Shown piece by piece: positions 7,399-15,715 of a DNA stretch of 64,000 nt. Position numbers and translations under genes: made by a program. This stretch comes from Haladaptatus sp. DJG-WS-42 (GTDB lineage: Archaea > Halobacteriota > Halobacteria > Halobacteriales > Halococcaceae), in the NCBI RefSeq assembly GCF_037198285.1, contig NZ_CP147243.1, forward strand, positions 930,001 to 994,000, written 5' to 3'. The notes below the pieces were generated by a model. That model saw only the letters and a program-made list of their open reading frames with translations. It was not told where the DNA came from and ran no database searches. Within the stretch, counting starts at the first letter, position 1. Every line of letters begins with the position of its first letter.

Positions 7399-9150
7399 CT
7401 ATACTTCTTCGACGTGGCGAATCTGCACCGCGATGCCGCGCGTGCTCGTCGCCATCTCGCGGCCGCTCATCTGCGCGACCCCGACGGCGAACGCTTGTGG
7501 GCCTTGCACGACCACGTCGTCGCCGACGCGGATGTCCTCGCTCGCAGTAACGACGCCGGGGGCGAGCACCGACCCTTGTGGAACGAAGTTGTCGATTTCG
7601 ACGGTTTTCGTGGGCACGTCGCTTTCGAGCCAGTGACGTGCACCATCGAGCGTAAAGGAGAGCGTTCCGTAAAGCGGCACCATCGCGGCCAACTGCGTGC
7701 CGTCGGACGTGTGGGCCCGGAGTTTCGGATATCGCCCCTGAATCGAGAGGTCGGGGAACAGCTCGTCGCCCGCACCGTCACCGAACTGGTAGTCCGCGAG
7801 CGCGCGAAGCGTGTTGTGCTGGCGCTCGCTTTTGAGATACTTTGATTCGCCGTCGAGCGTCTGCATGAGGTTGCCGATGGATTCGGGCGTCGTCGGGTGG
7901 TCTTCCACCGTGTATTCGATGTCCAAGTCGAGTGCTTCCTCGACGCGTTCGACGATGTCGCGGTAGCCCTTCTCCGGGACGTGGGCGATGATACGCGGAT
8001 ACTCGTTGCGTTCGAGATAGCGTTTCAGCACTTCCGCGACGAACTGCTTTTCGTCCTCAGACCAGTGGCCGGTGACAACCGAATCGTAGTGCTGGGCCGG
8101 ATAGGTCGTTTCGAGTTCCTGTGGCACCACGCCAATCGGCGAGGTCATCGAGACGAGGTGGGCGCGGAACTGAATCGCGTCGTGGTACTGCCCGTGGCTC
8201 TGGGACTCGCTGTAGGGCTTGCGCGCAGAACACGGCACGAGCACGAGCGGGTTGTCGAAGCGGTTTGTATAGCGGCTGGTCACGCGGTCTGCAAACCGCT
8301 GGATTTCGACGCGTTTCAGCGAATCTTCGGTCGCCGCGAGCAGTTCGGTGCGGCGAAACAGCGGCGTGTGCTCCTCCATGTAGGCGTACTCCTGGTCGAA
8401 CCGGCGAAAGGCAGACGTGAGCCACGCCTCGTGGCGTGCTTGCCCTTCGATGTAGTCGCGCAGGCGACCGCGGCGAATGCGCTGGCGGACGATGCCCAAC
8501 TGGGCGCGAAGCGCGTTCACGTTGTGTTCTGCACAGTCGGCACGGGTGAACTCGGAGAGCGGTTTCTGACAGGCTGAACACGCACACGGAAGTTCTGCTA
8601 AGTCCTCAAGGAAGTGCTGGCCGTCGGTGGTGAGGTAGAACCCTTGGGTGCCCTTGATGCGCGCTTGGGTGGCGTCCACGAGGTCAACCCCGGCGTAGAC
8701 GAGTGTGGCGACGTTCGCGGGCGTGGCGACGCCAGAGAGCATGAGCGCGGTGTCTGCGGGCGTGGCTTCTTTCATCGCGATGATGGCGTCCACGAAGGCG
8801 GCGGCATGGCCGATGACGCGTTGGGCCTCAGAGAGCACGTACACGTCAGCGCCGAAGTCGTCTACCGAGTACTGGGAGACGACGGCCGCGCTCGGGAACT
8901 CCACGTCCGGGTAGTCGGGGCCAAAGGAGTCTGCGACTTCCGGCGCGGTGCCGCCGGGAAGCCCGCGATACGGGAGAATCGTCACCTTCTCCGGGTCGCC
9001 CTCGGGGAGGTCGCGCTCTTTTGGCCAGCGACTCCCGGCATCGACGACCACGTCGTCTGCGAGCGTCGGCGTCGTCACCGACTCAGCGAGGCGAAGTTCA
9101 CCGACGCGGGCGGCCCCATCCCGGTGGTGCACCTCGAAGTACTCAGTCAT
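7399..9150 (-). CDS. arcS: Archaeosine synthase ArcS (TgtA2)
   Basis: ArcS attaches lysine to preQ0 at tRNA position 15, the step between TgtA and RaSEA. The 583-residue protein shows a TGT-like N-terminal domain, a zinc-type cluster ([11 protein letters not shown]), a central segment with [15 protein letters not shown], and a C-terminal PUA domain ([19 protein letters not shown] and following). The PCSARKPY motif belongs to the ArcS-specific core that separates it from the glycosylase TgtA. Its start overlaps the end of tgtA by 8 bases, so the two are translationally linked. The transglycosylase-type catalytic Asp region seen in TgtA is not preserved here, as expected for ArcS. Confidence 0.93.
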   Translation of the reverse strand: MTEYFEVHHRDGAARVGELRLAESVTTPTLADDVVVDAGSRWPKERDLPEGDPEKVTILPYRGLPGGTAPEVADSFGPDYPDVEFPSAAVVSQYSVDDFGADVYVLSEAQRVIGHAAAFVDAIIAMKEATPADTALMLSGVATPANVATLVYAGVDLVDATQARIKGTQGFYLTTDGQHFLEDLAELPCACSACQKPLSEFTRADCAEHNVNALRAQLGIVRQRIRRGRLRDYIEGQARHEAWLTSAFRRFDQEYAYMEEHTPLFRRTELLAATEDSLKRVEIQRFADRVTSRYTNRFDNPLVLVPCSARKPYSESQSHGQYHDAIQFRAHLVSMTSPIGVVPQELETTYPAQHYDSVVTGHWSEDEKQFVAEVLKRYLERNEYPRIIAHVPEKGYRDIVERVEEALDLDIEYTVEDHPTTPESIGNLMQTLDGESKYLKSERQHNTLRALADYQFGDGAGDELFPDLSIQGRYPKLRAHTSDGTQLAAMVPLYGTLSFTLDGARHWLESDVPTKTVEIDNFVPQGSVLAPGVVTASEDIRVGDDVVVQGPQAFAVGVAQMSGREMATSTRGIAVQIRHVEEV

Positions 9151-10648
9151 GGTTCTCCTCTGGCGCGTCGTCGTTTTTGTCCATCGATTCTAAGTCCACG
9201 ACGTCGATGTCGTCTGGAAGTCCCGCGACGATGGCTGCGGGCCAGCCCTTGTGGGCGACCGTGAACTCGGTGTCGGGATTCGCCGCGATGAGTGCTTGAA
9301 TACCGGCGATGGCTTGGCGATACGCTTCGTCGTCGATGCGTTCTGGCACCTCCGCGGTGAGCGGGTACGTCTCGCGCAATGCCCTTGGGAACGGGCCAAA
9401 CGGCGGGAGCAGTCGCCACGACTCGTCGTAGTTGTCTGAGGAGCCTGCCTCGGTGAGGAGGACGTGGCCCTCCGGTGACAGCCGCGTGAGTCGCTTGTGG
9501 TGGCGGACGACTTCGGGGCGGTATGCGCTCTCAGAAGAGAGATAGAAGAAGGCGTCTTTGCTCGATGGGTCGGCTTCTTCGAGCAGGGCTGCGTGTTCGA
9601 GCATGGCCCGGTAGCCGTCCAACATGGCCGGGTGCGAACGGGCGCGCGTTTCGACGAGTTCCATGAGCGTCCCGCGACGGATGGCCTGCTTGATGGTGCG
9701 AATCTCCTCGAAGGAAACGTGGAGGTTATGTTCTGCGAGCAGGCGTTCTCGCTCCTTGTTCGAGACCTGTTCTAAGTCCGCAGGCGTGTGCTCGGCACAG
9801 ACTGGGCACGAACATGGGAAGTAGTCGAGTTCGTCGAAGTGCTTGGTTCCCCGCACAGTGAGATAGCGCCCGTCGCGGGCGTAGAGCGCGTAGGCCGCAG
9901 AGTCAAAGAGGTCACAGCCAAGCGCGACGGCGAGGGCGAACATCATCGGGTGGCCTGCGCCGAACAGATGGACCGGCGCGTCCGCGCCGAGGCCGTCTTT
10001 CGCGGCGGCGACGGCGTCCACCATATCGTCGAAGCGATAGCCGTTCATGAGGGGAACGACCGCGCCGACCGGGAACACGTCGAGTGAGGTGCTGTAGGCG
10101 TGTGCTGCGGCCGCTTTCCGGAGGTCAGGGTAGGTCGAACCTTGGACGGGAGCGTTCACGAGCATCTCGCCGACGTCCACGGTTTCCGCGAATTCGAGTC
10201 GCTCTTGGGTGGTGGCGAGTTCCGCCTCTGCCTGTTCGCGAGACACGTCCGGGGGCGTTGGAATGTCAACCGGCGTCCCGATGTCCGAACCGATGTCGTG
10301 TTGGAACTGGAGGATTTCCTCGGTATCCACGCTGATTTCGCCGTATTCTGCGAGTTGGAAGGAACCAGAATCCGTCATGATCGCGCCGTCGAAGTCGAGC
10401 ATCTCGTGAAGACCCACGTCTAAGGCTTGCTCGCGCACGTCGTCGCTCTGGTAGATGATGTAGCTGTTCGTGATGAGAATCTCCGCGCCGAACTCAGAAG
10501 CGAGTCGGGACGGAGCCACCGTCTGGCGGTTCGGATTCACGACGGGGAGGAGCGCCGGTGTCTCCACCGTGACGCCCGCCCGCGGAACCGAAAGTCGCCC
10601 GATGCGGCCCGCGGCGTCTGAATCGCGGACCTCGAAGCTGTCGCGCAT
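9143..10648 (-). CDS. tgtA: tRNA-guanine(15) transglycosylase TgtA
   Basis: TgtA exchanges guanine for preQ0 at position 15 in the D-loop of archaeal tRNAs. The catalytic aspartate lies in [13 protein letters not shown] (D93 from the chosen start). Other family marks are [25 protein letters not shown], the [22 protein letters not shown] segment in outline, and zinc ligands in CSCPVCAEH. At 501 residues it resembles the haloarchaeal form, which leaves the PUA domain to ArcS. I chose the start at 10648 (MRDSFEV), the family-like N-terminus; the longer frame to 10681 adds eleven residues. It overlaps arcS by 8 bases. Confidence 0.94.
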   Translation of the reverse strand: MRDSFEVRDSDAAGRIGRLSVPRAGVTVETPALLPVVNPNRQTVAPSRLASEFGAEILITNSYIIYQSDDVREQALDVGLHEMLDFDGAIMTDSGSFQLAEYGEISVDTEEILQFQHDIGSDIGTPVDIPTPPDVSREQAEAELATTQERLEFAETVDVGEMLVNAPVQGSTYPDLRKAAAAHAYSTSLDVFPVGAVVPLMNGYRFDDMVDAVAAAKDGLGADAPVHLFGAGHPMMFALAVALGCDLFDSAAYALYARDGRYLTVRGTKHFDELDYFPCSCPVCAEHTPADLEQVSNKERERLLAEHNLHVSFEEIRTIKQAIRRGTLMELVETRARSHPAMLDGYRAMLEHAALLEEADPSSKDAFFYLSSESAYRPEVVRHHKRLTRLSPEGHVLLTEAGSSDNYDESWRLLPPFGPFPRALRETYPLTAEVPERIDDEAYRQAIAGIQALIAANPDTEFTVAHKGWPAAIVAGLPDDIDVVDLESMDKNDDAPEENHD

Positions 10649-10702
10649 TGTCCGAAACTTCGACGGAACAGGGATACACATTCCGTTCTCAGAGCGCGCC
10701 CC

Positions 10703-11248
10703 TCAAGCGAAGCGTTCGTAGTAGAGCGTCCCGAGCACCGCCCGCCCATCTCGAATCTCGCCCGCTTCGATGGCCGCGAGCAGGTCGTCGTAAGAGTCGG
10801 TTACGACGCGAATCGACTCGTTGAAATCGAGGTTCTGCTCGCTCGCGGGGTGGCAGTCGTAGGCGACGAAGTAGTGATGCACCGCGTTCGCGATGCCGTT
10901 TGCCGGTTCGACGGTGGTGAGGTGCTCGACTCGACTTGCTTCGTGACCCGTCTCCTCTTCGAGTTCGCGGTGGGCGGCGGCCGCCGGGTCGTCGTCTTCG
11001 GACTCCATCGTTCCTGCTGGAAGCCCGCGATTCACGCGTTTTACCGCCTGTCGCCACTCCTCGATGAGCACCACGTCACCGTCCGGGGTGAACGGGAGAA
11101 TAACGACAGCAGGCGGCTCTGAGAGAAAGTCGAAATCCGTCTCCGTGCCGTCGGGCAGGCGCACGTCTTCGTGGGTCACGTCGAAGCCGGGGCAGGTGTA
11201 GGCCGTCTCCGTGGCGAGCGTTTCCCACTCCAAGGGGTCTGCGGTCAT
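10703..11248 (-). CDS. Nudix hydrolase (ADP-ribose pyrophosphatase-like)
   Basis: A 181-residue Nudix protein hydrolysing nucleoside diphosphates linked to another moiety. The Nudix box is clear: a Gly in LPAGTMESEDDDP followed by AAHRELEEETG, supplying the magnesium-binding glutamates. The preceding strand (DGDVVLIEEWRQAVKRV) is typical of ADP-ribose pyrophosphatases, so NDP-sugar or ADP-ribose is the likeliest substrate, though not proven. It ends 54 bases before tgtA on the same strand and starts 30 bases after the inositol-monophosphatase-family gene ends. Confidence 0.85.
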   Translation of the reverse strand: MTADPLEWETLATETAYTCPGFDVTHEDVRLPDGTETDFDFLSEPPAVVILPFTPDGDVVLIEEWRQAVKRVNRGLPAGTMESEDDDPAAAAHRELEEETGHEASRVEHLTTVEPANGIANAVHHYFVAYDCHPASEQNLDFNESIRVVTDSYDDLLAAIEAGEIRDGRAVLGTLYYERFA

Positions 11249-11278
11249 TGCCTGCCTTTTGGCGAGCGCGGTGAAAAA

Positions 11279-12070
11279 TCAGGGGATAATCGAGAGCAAG
11301 TCGTCGTGGATATTCCCGTTCGAGGCGACAACGCCCTCTGCGTCCCATCTCCACGGGTTGCCGTCGATGTCGGTCACGGTGCCCCCGGCTTGCCGGACGA
11401 GGTGGACGCCCGCGACGGTGTCCCACGGCGAGAGCGTGACCGCGGAGACCGCACCGTCGAGTTCGCCCGCCGCAACCATCGCAAGCGAGACTTGGCCGGT
11501 GCCAAAGCGTCGGAGGTCACCAAAGGATTCGAGCAGGTTGCGGGACACTTCTGCGAACAGCGGGCGGTGTTGGGACTGGAGGCCGAAGGTGAGCGAGACG
11601 GTACACAGCTCGGGGTCGTCTCGGTCGCTCACCGTCACCGGTTCGTTGTCGCGGAGAGTTGTCGTGCTCGCAACGTACTCGTCGCCGAGGGCGGGCAGGC
11701 GCGTGACCGCGGCCTGTGGTTCGCCGTCGACGACGTAGGCGATGCACGTCGCCCAGACACGGTTGCCGTGGGTGAAGTTGTTCGTCCCGTCGATGGGGTC
11801 TATCACCCACGCATGGCCCGTGTCTGGAACGTCTTTGAGTTGGTCGCCCTCCTCACCGACAATCGTGTGGTCGGGAAACGAGTTGCGGATGACTTCGACG
11901 ACGCGATTCTGGGCGTCTACGTCGGCTTGCGTCACGGGGTCCATCTTGCTCGCTTTCGCGGTGATAGAAAGGGGCGTCCGAAACGCAGAGAGGGCGACGT
12001 TGCCGCCTGCGGTCGCGGCGTCGCGGGCGACGGAGAGCGCGCGGTCTACATCGGATGGCGTAGCTGTCAC
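11279..12070 (-). CDS. Inositol monophosphatase family protein
   Basis: A magnesium-dependent sugar-phosphatase of 263 residues. The three signature motifs are present: GEEGD (first metal glutamates), DPIDGTNNFTHG (WVIDPIDGTNN signature) and SPWDTVAGVHLVRQAGG (C-terminal signature with the catalytic Asp). In archaea this family often doubles as fructose-1,6-bisphosphatase, so either activity is possible. It lies between a GT-C-like membrane protein and a Nudix hydrolase, all on the minus strand with short gaps, and could belong to that transcript. Confidence 0.88.
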   Translation of the reverse strand: MTATPSDVDRALSVARDAATAGGNVALSAFRTPLSITAKASKMDPVTQADVDAQNRVVEVIRNSFPDHTIVGEEGDQLKDVPDTGHAWVIDPIDGTNNFTHGNRVWATCIAYVVDGEPQAAVTRLPALGDEYVASTTTLRDNEPVTVSDRDDPELCTVSLTFGLQSQHRPLFAEVSRNLLESFGDLRRFGTGQVSLAMVAAGELDGAVSAVTLSPWDTVAGVHLVRQAGGTVTDIDGNPWRWDAEGVVASNGNIHDDLLSIIP

Positions 12071-12108
12071 GTCATGCAGGAGAACAGCAATCGGTAAAAA
12101 CGCACGCC

Positions 12109-13770
12109 CTACGCGTTGGTTCCCGAGTCCGTGGTATCTGCGGTCTGGGTCGGGGATTTTGCAACCTTGTAGATGAGCACGCCGTCGTTCTCGTAGACGA
12201 GGTCGTAACGCGGGGCCTCGTACAACGAGTCTTGCATCCCGAGTCCCGCCTCGCGTTCTTTCCCGCGAACCGTGTAGCCGTCTTTCGGGACGTAGAGGTA
12301 GTCGGGGTGACGGTCACCGAAGGCGAGCAGTTGGGTCACACAGTTTGCACTACCACAGTTCGAGATGGCCTTGTAGTACTCGACCTCCCAGTAGTAGGTG
12401 TGTGAGGTCGTCCACTCGACCCCCCACGGCCCGACGATGATGGTTCGCTCCGAGAACAGGGGCACCCACTCTGCGGTGTCGCCCATCACGACAAACGTGG
12501 CATCGTGGGGCGTGTTCGACTGCATCCACTGCATCGCCTCGCGGTCGTAGTCGTCCATCGTGGCCGGTTGGGCGGCGCTATGGTCGTACTCCGTCTGGAG
12601 TGTACTCGTGGCGAAGGCGACACCCGTGCCGACGGCGGTGAGCATGACGAGGCCAACGAGGGCTACCGACGCGACACGATAGACGTCGCCGCGCGACGTG
12701 CGCTCTGCGAGGAACGTTTTGAGCGCGGGCAACACGCCGTCGAACACGAGGAAGGCAACGAGCATCGCGCCGCCGACGAACAGGAAGCGGTCTTTCCCGA
12801 TGAGGTAGCTCGCGCCAATCGCCCAGATGACGAGGAAATACCGCTTTTTCCAGAGTCCATAGCCCGCGGCGACGAACACCGCGAGGTAGAACACCGAGAT
12901 GATGTCTTTCTCCTTGAGCGGGATGATGAACTGCCGGTAGATGCGGGACCACCCGCCGCCGAGGCCGTGGTGGGTGCCAGAGGCCTGCAGGAAGATTTCG
13001 GGGCCGTGGGTGGCGAAAATCTGGAGCCACCACGGCGCGGCGAGCAGGATGCCACCTCCGGCGACGATGGCACCGTAAACCAGTCCATAAAACGACCGGT
13101 CGAACACGGCGTAGGCAAGCAGGTAGCTAAAGGCGAAAAACACGGTGTACGTCGGGTGGGTGAGCACCTCGATGCCGAACAGCGCCATCCCGGGCACGAT
13201 CCAGCGGCGGTCGCCAGTCTGGAACAGCCGAATCCCGGTGTAGGCTCCGAGCAAGGCGATCGTGACTGCCGGGGCGCGGACGATGCCACCGGCCGAGAGG
13301 TGCCACCGAAGCACCGCCGGTGCGCCCGCGAAGATGATGGCCGCGAGGCCTGCCTGCCGTTTCGAGTCGAGGAGGTGACGCGCGAGGAAGTAATACGGCA
13401 CCATCATGAGCGTCAGCACTGCGCCGGGGATGAAGCGCGTGAGCGTGATGGCATCGACGCCGAACAGGTCGCGAATCACCGCGTAGACGTAGAACATGAA
13501 CGGCGGGTACGCGAATGGGACGCCCGCTTCGGTGTAACCCGGAATCCGCTCGGGGAGCGCGTAGCCGTTCTGGACAATCGCATCGGAGATGGCGATGTAC
13601 AACCCTCCGACGTAGGCCGGGTACTGGTGGGTTGCGAGGTAGGACACGTAGACGGTAGCGGCGGCGAGGATGGCGAGGCAGAGCCACGTCACGTCGGTCA
13701 ACGTCACCGTATGGTTCCGCCAGTCTGGGAGCAGCGAGTGGCGGGTGCGCGAGCGGGGTGGTGTGGACAT
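12109..13770 (-). CDS. GT-C-like polytopic membrane protein (ArnT/PMT-type glycosyltransferase candidate)
   Basis: A 553-residue integral membrane protein with roughly ten or more hydrophobic helices and a soluble C-terminal part. The layout resembles GT-C enzymes that transfer sugars from polyprenyl-phosphate donors outside the membrane. The first outward loop (HQYPAYVGGLYIAISDAIVQ region) carries possible acidic catalytic residues and is followed by PFAYPPFMFYVYAVIRDLF. The C-terminal soluble part holds EAMQWMQSNTPHDATFVV, a pattern common in haloarchaeal STT3-like proteins. I take the start at 13770 (MSTPPRSRT), because the longer frame's leader is not protein-like. Substrate unknown. Confidence 0.7.
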   Translation of the reverse strand: MSTPPRSRTRHSLLPDWRNHTVTLTDVTWLCLAILAAATVYVSYLATHQYPAYVGGLYIAISDAIVQNGYALPERIPGYTEAGVPFAYPPFMFYVYAVIRDLFGVDAITLTRFIPGAVLTLMMVPYYFLARHLLDSKRQAGLAAIIFAGAPAVLRWHLSAGGIVRAPAVTIALLGAYTGIRLFQTGDRRWIVPGMALFGIEVLTHPTYTVFFAFSYLLAYAVFDRSFYGLVYGAIVAGGGILLAAPWWLQIFATHGPEIFLQASGTHHGLGGGWSRIYRQFIIPLKEKDIISVFYLAVFVAAGYGLWKKRYFLVIWAIGASYLIGKDRFLFVGGAMLVAFLVFDGVLPALKTFLAERTSRGDVYRVASVALVGLVMLTAVGTGVAFATSTLQTEYDHSAAQPATMDDYDREAMQWMQSNTPHDATFVVMGDTAEWVPLFSERTIIVGPWGVEWTTSHTYYWEVEYYKAISNCGSANCVTQLLAFGDRHPDYLYVPKDGYTVRGKEREAGLGMQDSLYEAPRYDLVYENDGVLIYKVAKSPTQTADTTDSGTNA

Positions 13771-13959
13771 GGCTAGCTCGTCACCCCACTGGAGCGTGCG
13801 AAGAGGGGGGAGGTGCGGGGGCGACGAAGACCACTCTGGGCGAACAGAGTCATTGCAAGAATGCAAATCAGAGAACGGCCATTATTATGGGCGACGTAAG
13901 GACAGAAACGTGAGTGGTCACCTCGGTGTTAGCTTGCGATTTTCACCGCGAGTTGTGCG

Positions 13960-14676
13960 TTATAACTCAACGTGCGACAGGTTCGCATCAAGCTCGTCTA
14001 CGTGTTCGTTGAACGCCTCGATAAAGCCACGAAAGCCCTCTGCATGGCGCTTTACGTCCGGAGCCGACGGCGGCTCGTACTGCGAGACGAGGTATACTCC
14101 GCCCTCGCCACCGACCCGAAGGTACGACGCCCGGTCGCCCTCCCACTTCAACTCCCAGCGCTTGCCTGAAACCGTGGTTTTCCACGCGCCGTAGTCAGTT
14201 CCATTAAACCGGTGGAGTTGGGCGGAAATCGCGTCCGCAGTCTCTCGAATCGTCCGCACGAGGCGGTCGCGCTCTTCGACGACCGACGCCGTGGACGCAA
14301 CCTCGGGGAAGTCAGTCGGAACGTCGTCTAAAATCCCCTCGAACGACGCGACATGGTCGTTAAACGCCCGGACGAACGCCCCGTAATCCTCCATCGCCAG
14401 CGCGAGGTCGTCCGGTGCGGGTGGCTGTTTGGTCGAAACCACGTAGATGTCGCCCTTTTTGCCCGAGTATCTGAGATAGTCGAGGTTGCCTGCTTCGTAC
14501 TTAACCGTCCAATCACCCTTGCTCGTCGAGAACGTCTCTTGGCCGTAGTCGCCGCCTTTCAGCAAGGCGAGTTCGCGCGCAATCGTCCCCGCGTGTTCGT
14601 ACACCGCAGACACGACCGCATCTCGCTCCGTCGCCACGTCTTCCGTTTCCGCGATTTCCTCATCGAGTCCGTCCAT
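13960..14676 (-). CDS. Protein made of two tandem copies of an unnamed domain
   Basis: A 238-residue soluble protein of unknown function. It is an internal duplication: residues about 19-119 and 136-236 align, sharing a helix that ends near a DYG motif, a W.(V/L)K(Y/W)E strand, YLR..G, a Y(V/L)VS strand, a PP.(A)PD turn, and a helix with F..AFN.HV. The pattern suggests an alpha-beta fold used as a pseudo-dimer. The start at 14676 (MDGLDEE) is preferred; the frame extends to 14790 only through tRNA-derived sequence. It lies downstream of the tRNA-Pro gene on the same strand, so it might have arrived with an integration event. Confidence 0.7.
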   Translation of the reverse strand: MDGLDEEIAETEDVATERDAVVSAVYEHAGTIARELALLKGGDYGQETFSTSKGDWTVKYEAGNLDYLRYSGKKGDIYVVSTKQPPAPDDLALAMEDYGAFVRAFNDHVASFEGILDDVPTDFPEVASTASVVEERDRLVRTIRETADAISAQLHRFNGTDYGAWKTTVSGKRWELKWEGDRASYLRVGGEGGVYLVSQYEPPSAPDVKRHAEGFRGFIEAFNEHVDELDANLSHVEL

Positions 14677-14734
14677 TACCGTTGGTTGGGCGGTTTCGCG
14701 TAAAAGGCGTTGGTAAGGGTGGAGTGGAAGTGAA

Positions 14735-14753
14735 GGCCAGTGCAGATTCGAAC
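14735..14753 (-). repeat. Partial copy of the tRNA-Pro 3' end (outer fragment)
   Basis: Nineteen bases match the T-arm and acceptor 3' half of the nearby tRNA-Pro with one change (GGCCAGTGCAGATTCGAAC, T in place of C). It is in the same orientation as the gene and 27 bases from a second copy. No D-arm or anticodon arm follows, so this is not a gene. Confidence 0.75.
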
Positions 14754-14760
14754 TCGCTAC

Positions 14761-14780
14761 TGGCCAGCGCAGATTCGAAC
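14761..14780 (-). repeat. Partial copy of the tRNA-Pro 3' end (inner fragment)
   Basis: Twenty bases match the 3' end of the intact tRNA-Pro exactly (TGGCCAGCGCAGATTCGAAC), apart from the lost outermost acceptor base. Such tRNA-end duplications are typical of attachment sites left by tyrosine-integrase elements. No integrase gene is visible nearby. Confidence 0.75.
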
Positions 14781-14883
14781 ATACTCGCAACGAATTGCTC
14801 GCTGCTCGGAATCCACGGATTCCGAACCCCGGTCGCTCGCTTCGTTCGCTCCCTGGTTCGAACTGCTCGGCGTCATTTCAACA

Positions 14884-14908
14884 CGCGCCGCTCAAAGTGA
14901 GCGGCGCG
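14884..14908. terminator. Perfect 11-bp inverted repeat downstream of tRNA-Pro
   Basis: The arms CGCGCCGCTCA and TGAGCGGCGCG flank a three-base loop. It begins 10 bases after the 3' end of the tRNA, which is followed on the minus strand by TTTTCC. A role in ending or processing the tRNA transcript is likely, but it could also be a mobile-element end. Confidence 0.45.
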
Positions 14909-14917
14909 GTTGGAAAA

Positions 14918-14990
14918 TGGGCCAGCGCAGATTCGAACTGCGGTTACGGCCACCCGAAGGCCGAAGGATACCAGGCTACCCCACTGGCCC
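14918..14990 (-). tRNA. tRNA-Pro (anticodon CGG)
   Basis: A 73-base cloverleaf reads on the minus strand. The acceptor stem GGGCCAG pairs with CTGGCCC, the D-arm starts GGGGTAGCCTGGTATCC, the anticodon stem CGGCC/GGCCG encloses loop TTCGGGT with anticodon CGG at positions 34-36, and the T-arm is CGCAG-TTCGAAT-CTGCG. The discriminator is A and CCA is not encoded. No intron is seen. It would read CCG proline codons. Confidence 0.93.
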
Positions 14991-15033
14991 GTATGTATTT
15001 TCTTGCTCTCCCACCTGTTAATCGTTGCGCACG

Positions 15034-15630
15034 TTAGTATTTCTCATACCCTTCGGTGTCGAGGAAATTGTGCGCGACGGTGATGGTGTGGTCTGCGTGA
15101 AGAATTTCTGGCCCAATCCGCACACGCAGTTCTGCTGCCTCAGAGAGCAAGGCTGCCTCTTCGTCGGTGAAATCGTGATGGTCGGAGAGGACGAACACGG
15201 GGTTATCGGGCACGTCCACAGACGCAATCGGGTCGCCGTCTTCGTGGAGTTCGACGACCGTGCCGTCGCGGGCGGCGGTCTCGAGAATCGGCTCGAAGCC
15301 GCGCCGTGAGAGGTAGACGCCGGGAGAGGCTTCGGCTTCCATGTGCCCGATGGCGTTTTCTTTTTCTTCGAGTGCGTTGCGAATCAGAGCGGCCGTCGAG
15401 CGTTCGTCCGGGTTCAGGCGGCGGAGTTCGCTCCCCTCGAAGCGAATCGTCAGGTCGTCCTGCAAGATGAGGTAGACGCGAACGTCTTTGCGGATGTCGT
15501 GGGAGAGGAAGAAGGCGGAGTTGACACACCGACAGAGCACGTCTAAGCGGCCCGCACCGCCCGCGAGGTCGTCGAGCGAGAAGTCGGGCGTCGTCGGCGC
15601 GTCGTGGCCGAGGATGATGAACTGGCGCAT
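15034..15630 (-). CDS. trmY: tRNA (pseudouridine(54)-N1)-methyltransferase TrmY
   Basis: TrmY is an archaeal SPOUT methyltransferase that makes N1-methylpseudouridine at tRNA position 54. The 198-residue length is typical. The N-terminus [13 protein letters not shown], the [24 protein letters not shown] segment in outline, the central [26 protein letters not shown] knot region and the C-terminal [15 protein letters not shown] are characteristic. The start at 15630 is the family start; the longer frame to 15879 overlaps the divergent gene. It lies next to the tRNA-Pro gene and within 5-15 kb of the archaeosine genes. Divergent from the STT3-like gene with 85 bases between starts. Confidence 0.93.
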   Translation of the reverse strand: MRQFIILGHDAPTTPDFSLDDLAGGAGRLDVLCRCVNSAFFLSHDIRKDVRVYLILQDDLTIRFEGSELRRLNPDERSTAALIRNALEEKENAIGHMEAEASPGVYLSRRGFEPILETAARDGTVVELHEDGDPIASVDVPDNPVFVLSDHHDFTDEEAALLSEAAELRVRIGPEILHADHTITVAHNFLDTEGYEKY

Positions 15631-15683
15631 TGGGAACACAAACGACGCGGAGCCGTCATACATCCGTCGAACGCACCCGGCAC

Positions 15684-15690
15684 ATTTATT
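15684..15690 (+). promoter_or_regulatory. TATA-like box of the STT3-like gene
   Basis: ATTTATT ends 25 bases before the ATG at 15716, a spacing that fits a leaderless haloarchaeal promoter and supports that start over the longer upstream frame. Confidence 0.5.
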
Positions 15691-15715
15691 CGAGTTTGTC
15701 AGTATCTCCGTGATA

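Noticed and set aside
12505-13776. Long plus-strand frame opposite the GT-C-like gene
   Set aside because: The product is rich in Arg, Glu and His, has no hydrophobic core and is the complement of a clearly coding membrane protein.
14782-14870. Short inverted repeats (GGAATCC...GGATTCC and others) between tRNA fragments, considered as an insertion sequence end
   Set aside because: No transposase frame or target duplication is seen, and the repeats are short; kept only as part of the integration-scar observation.
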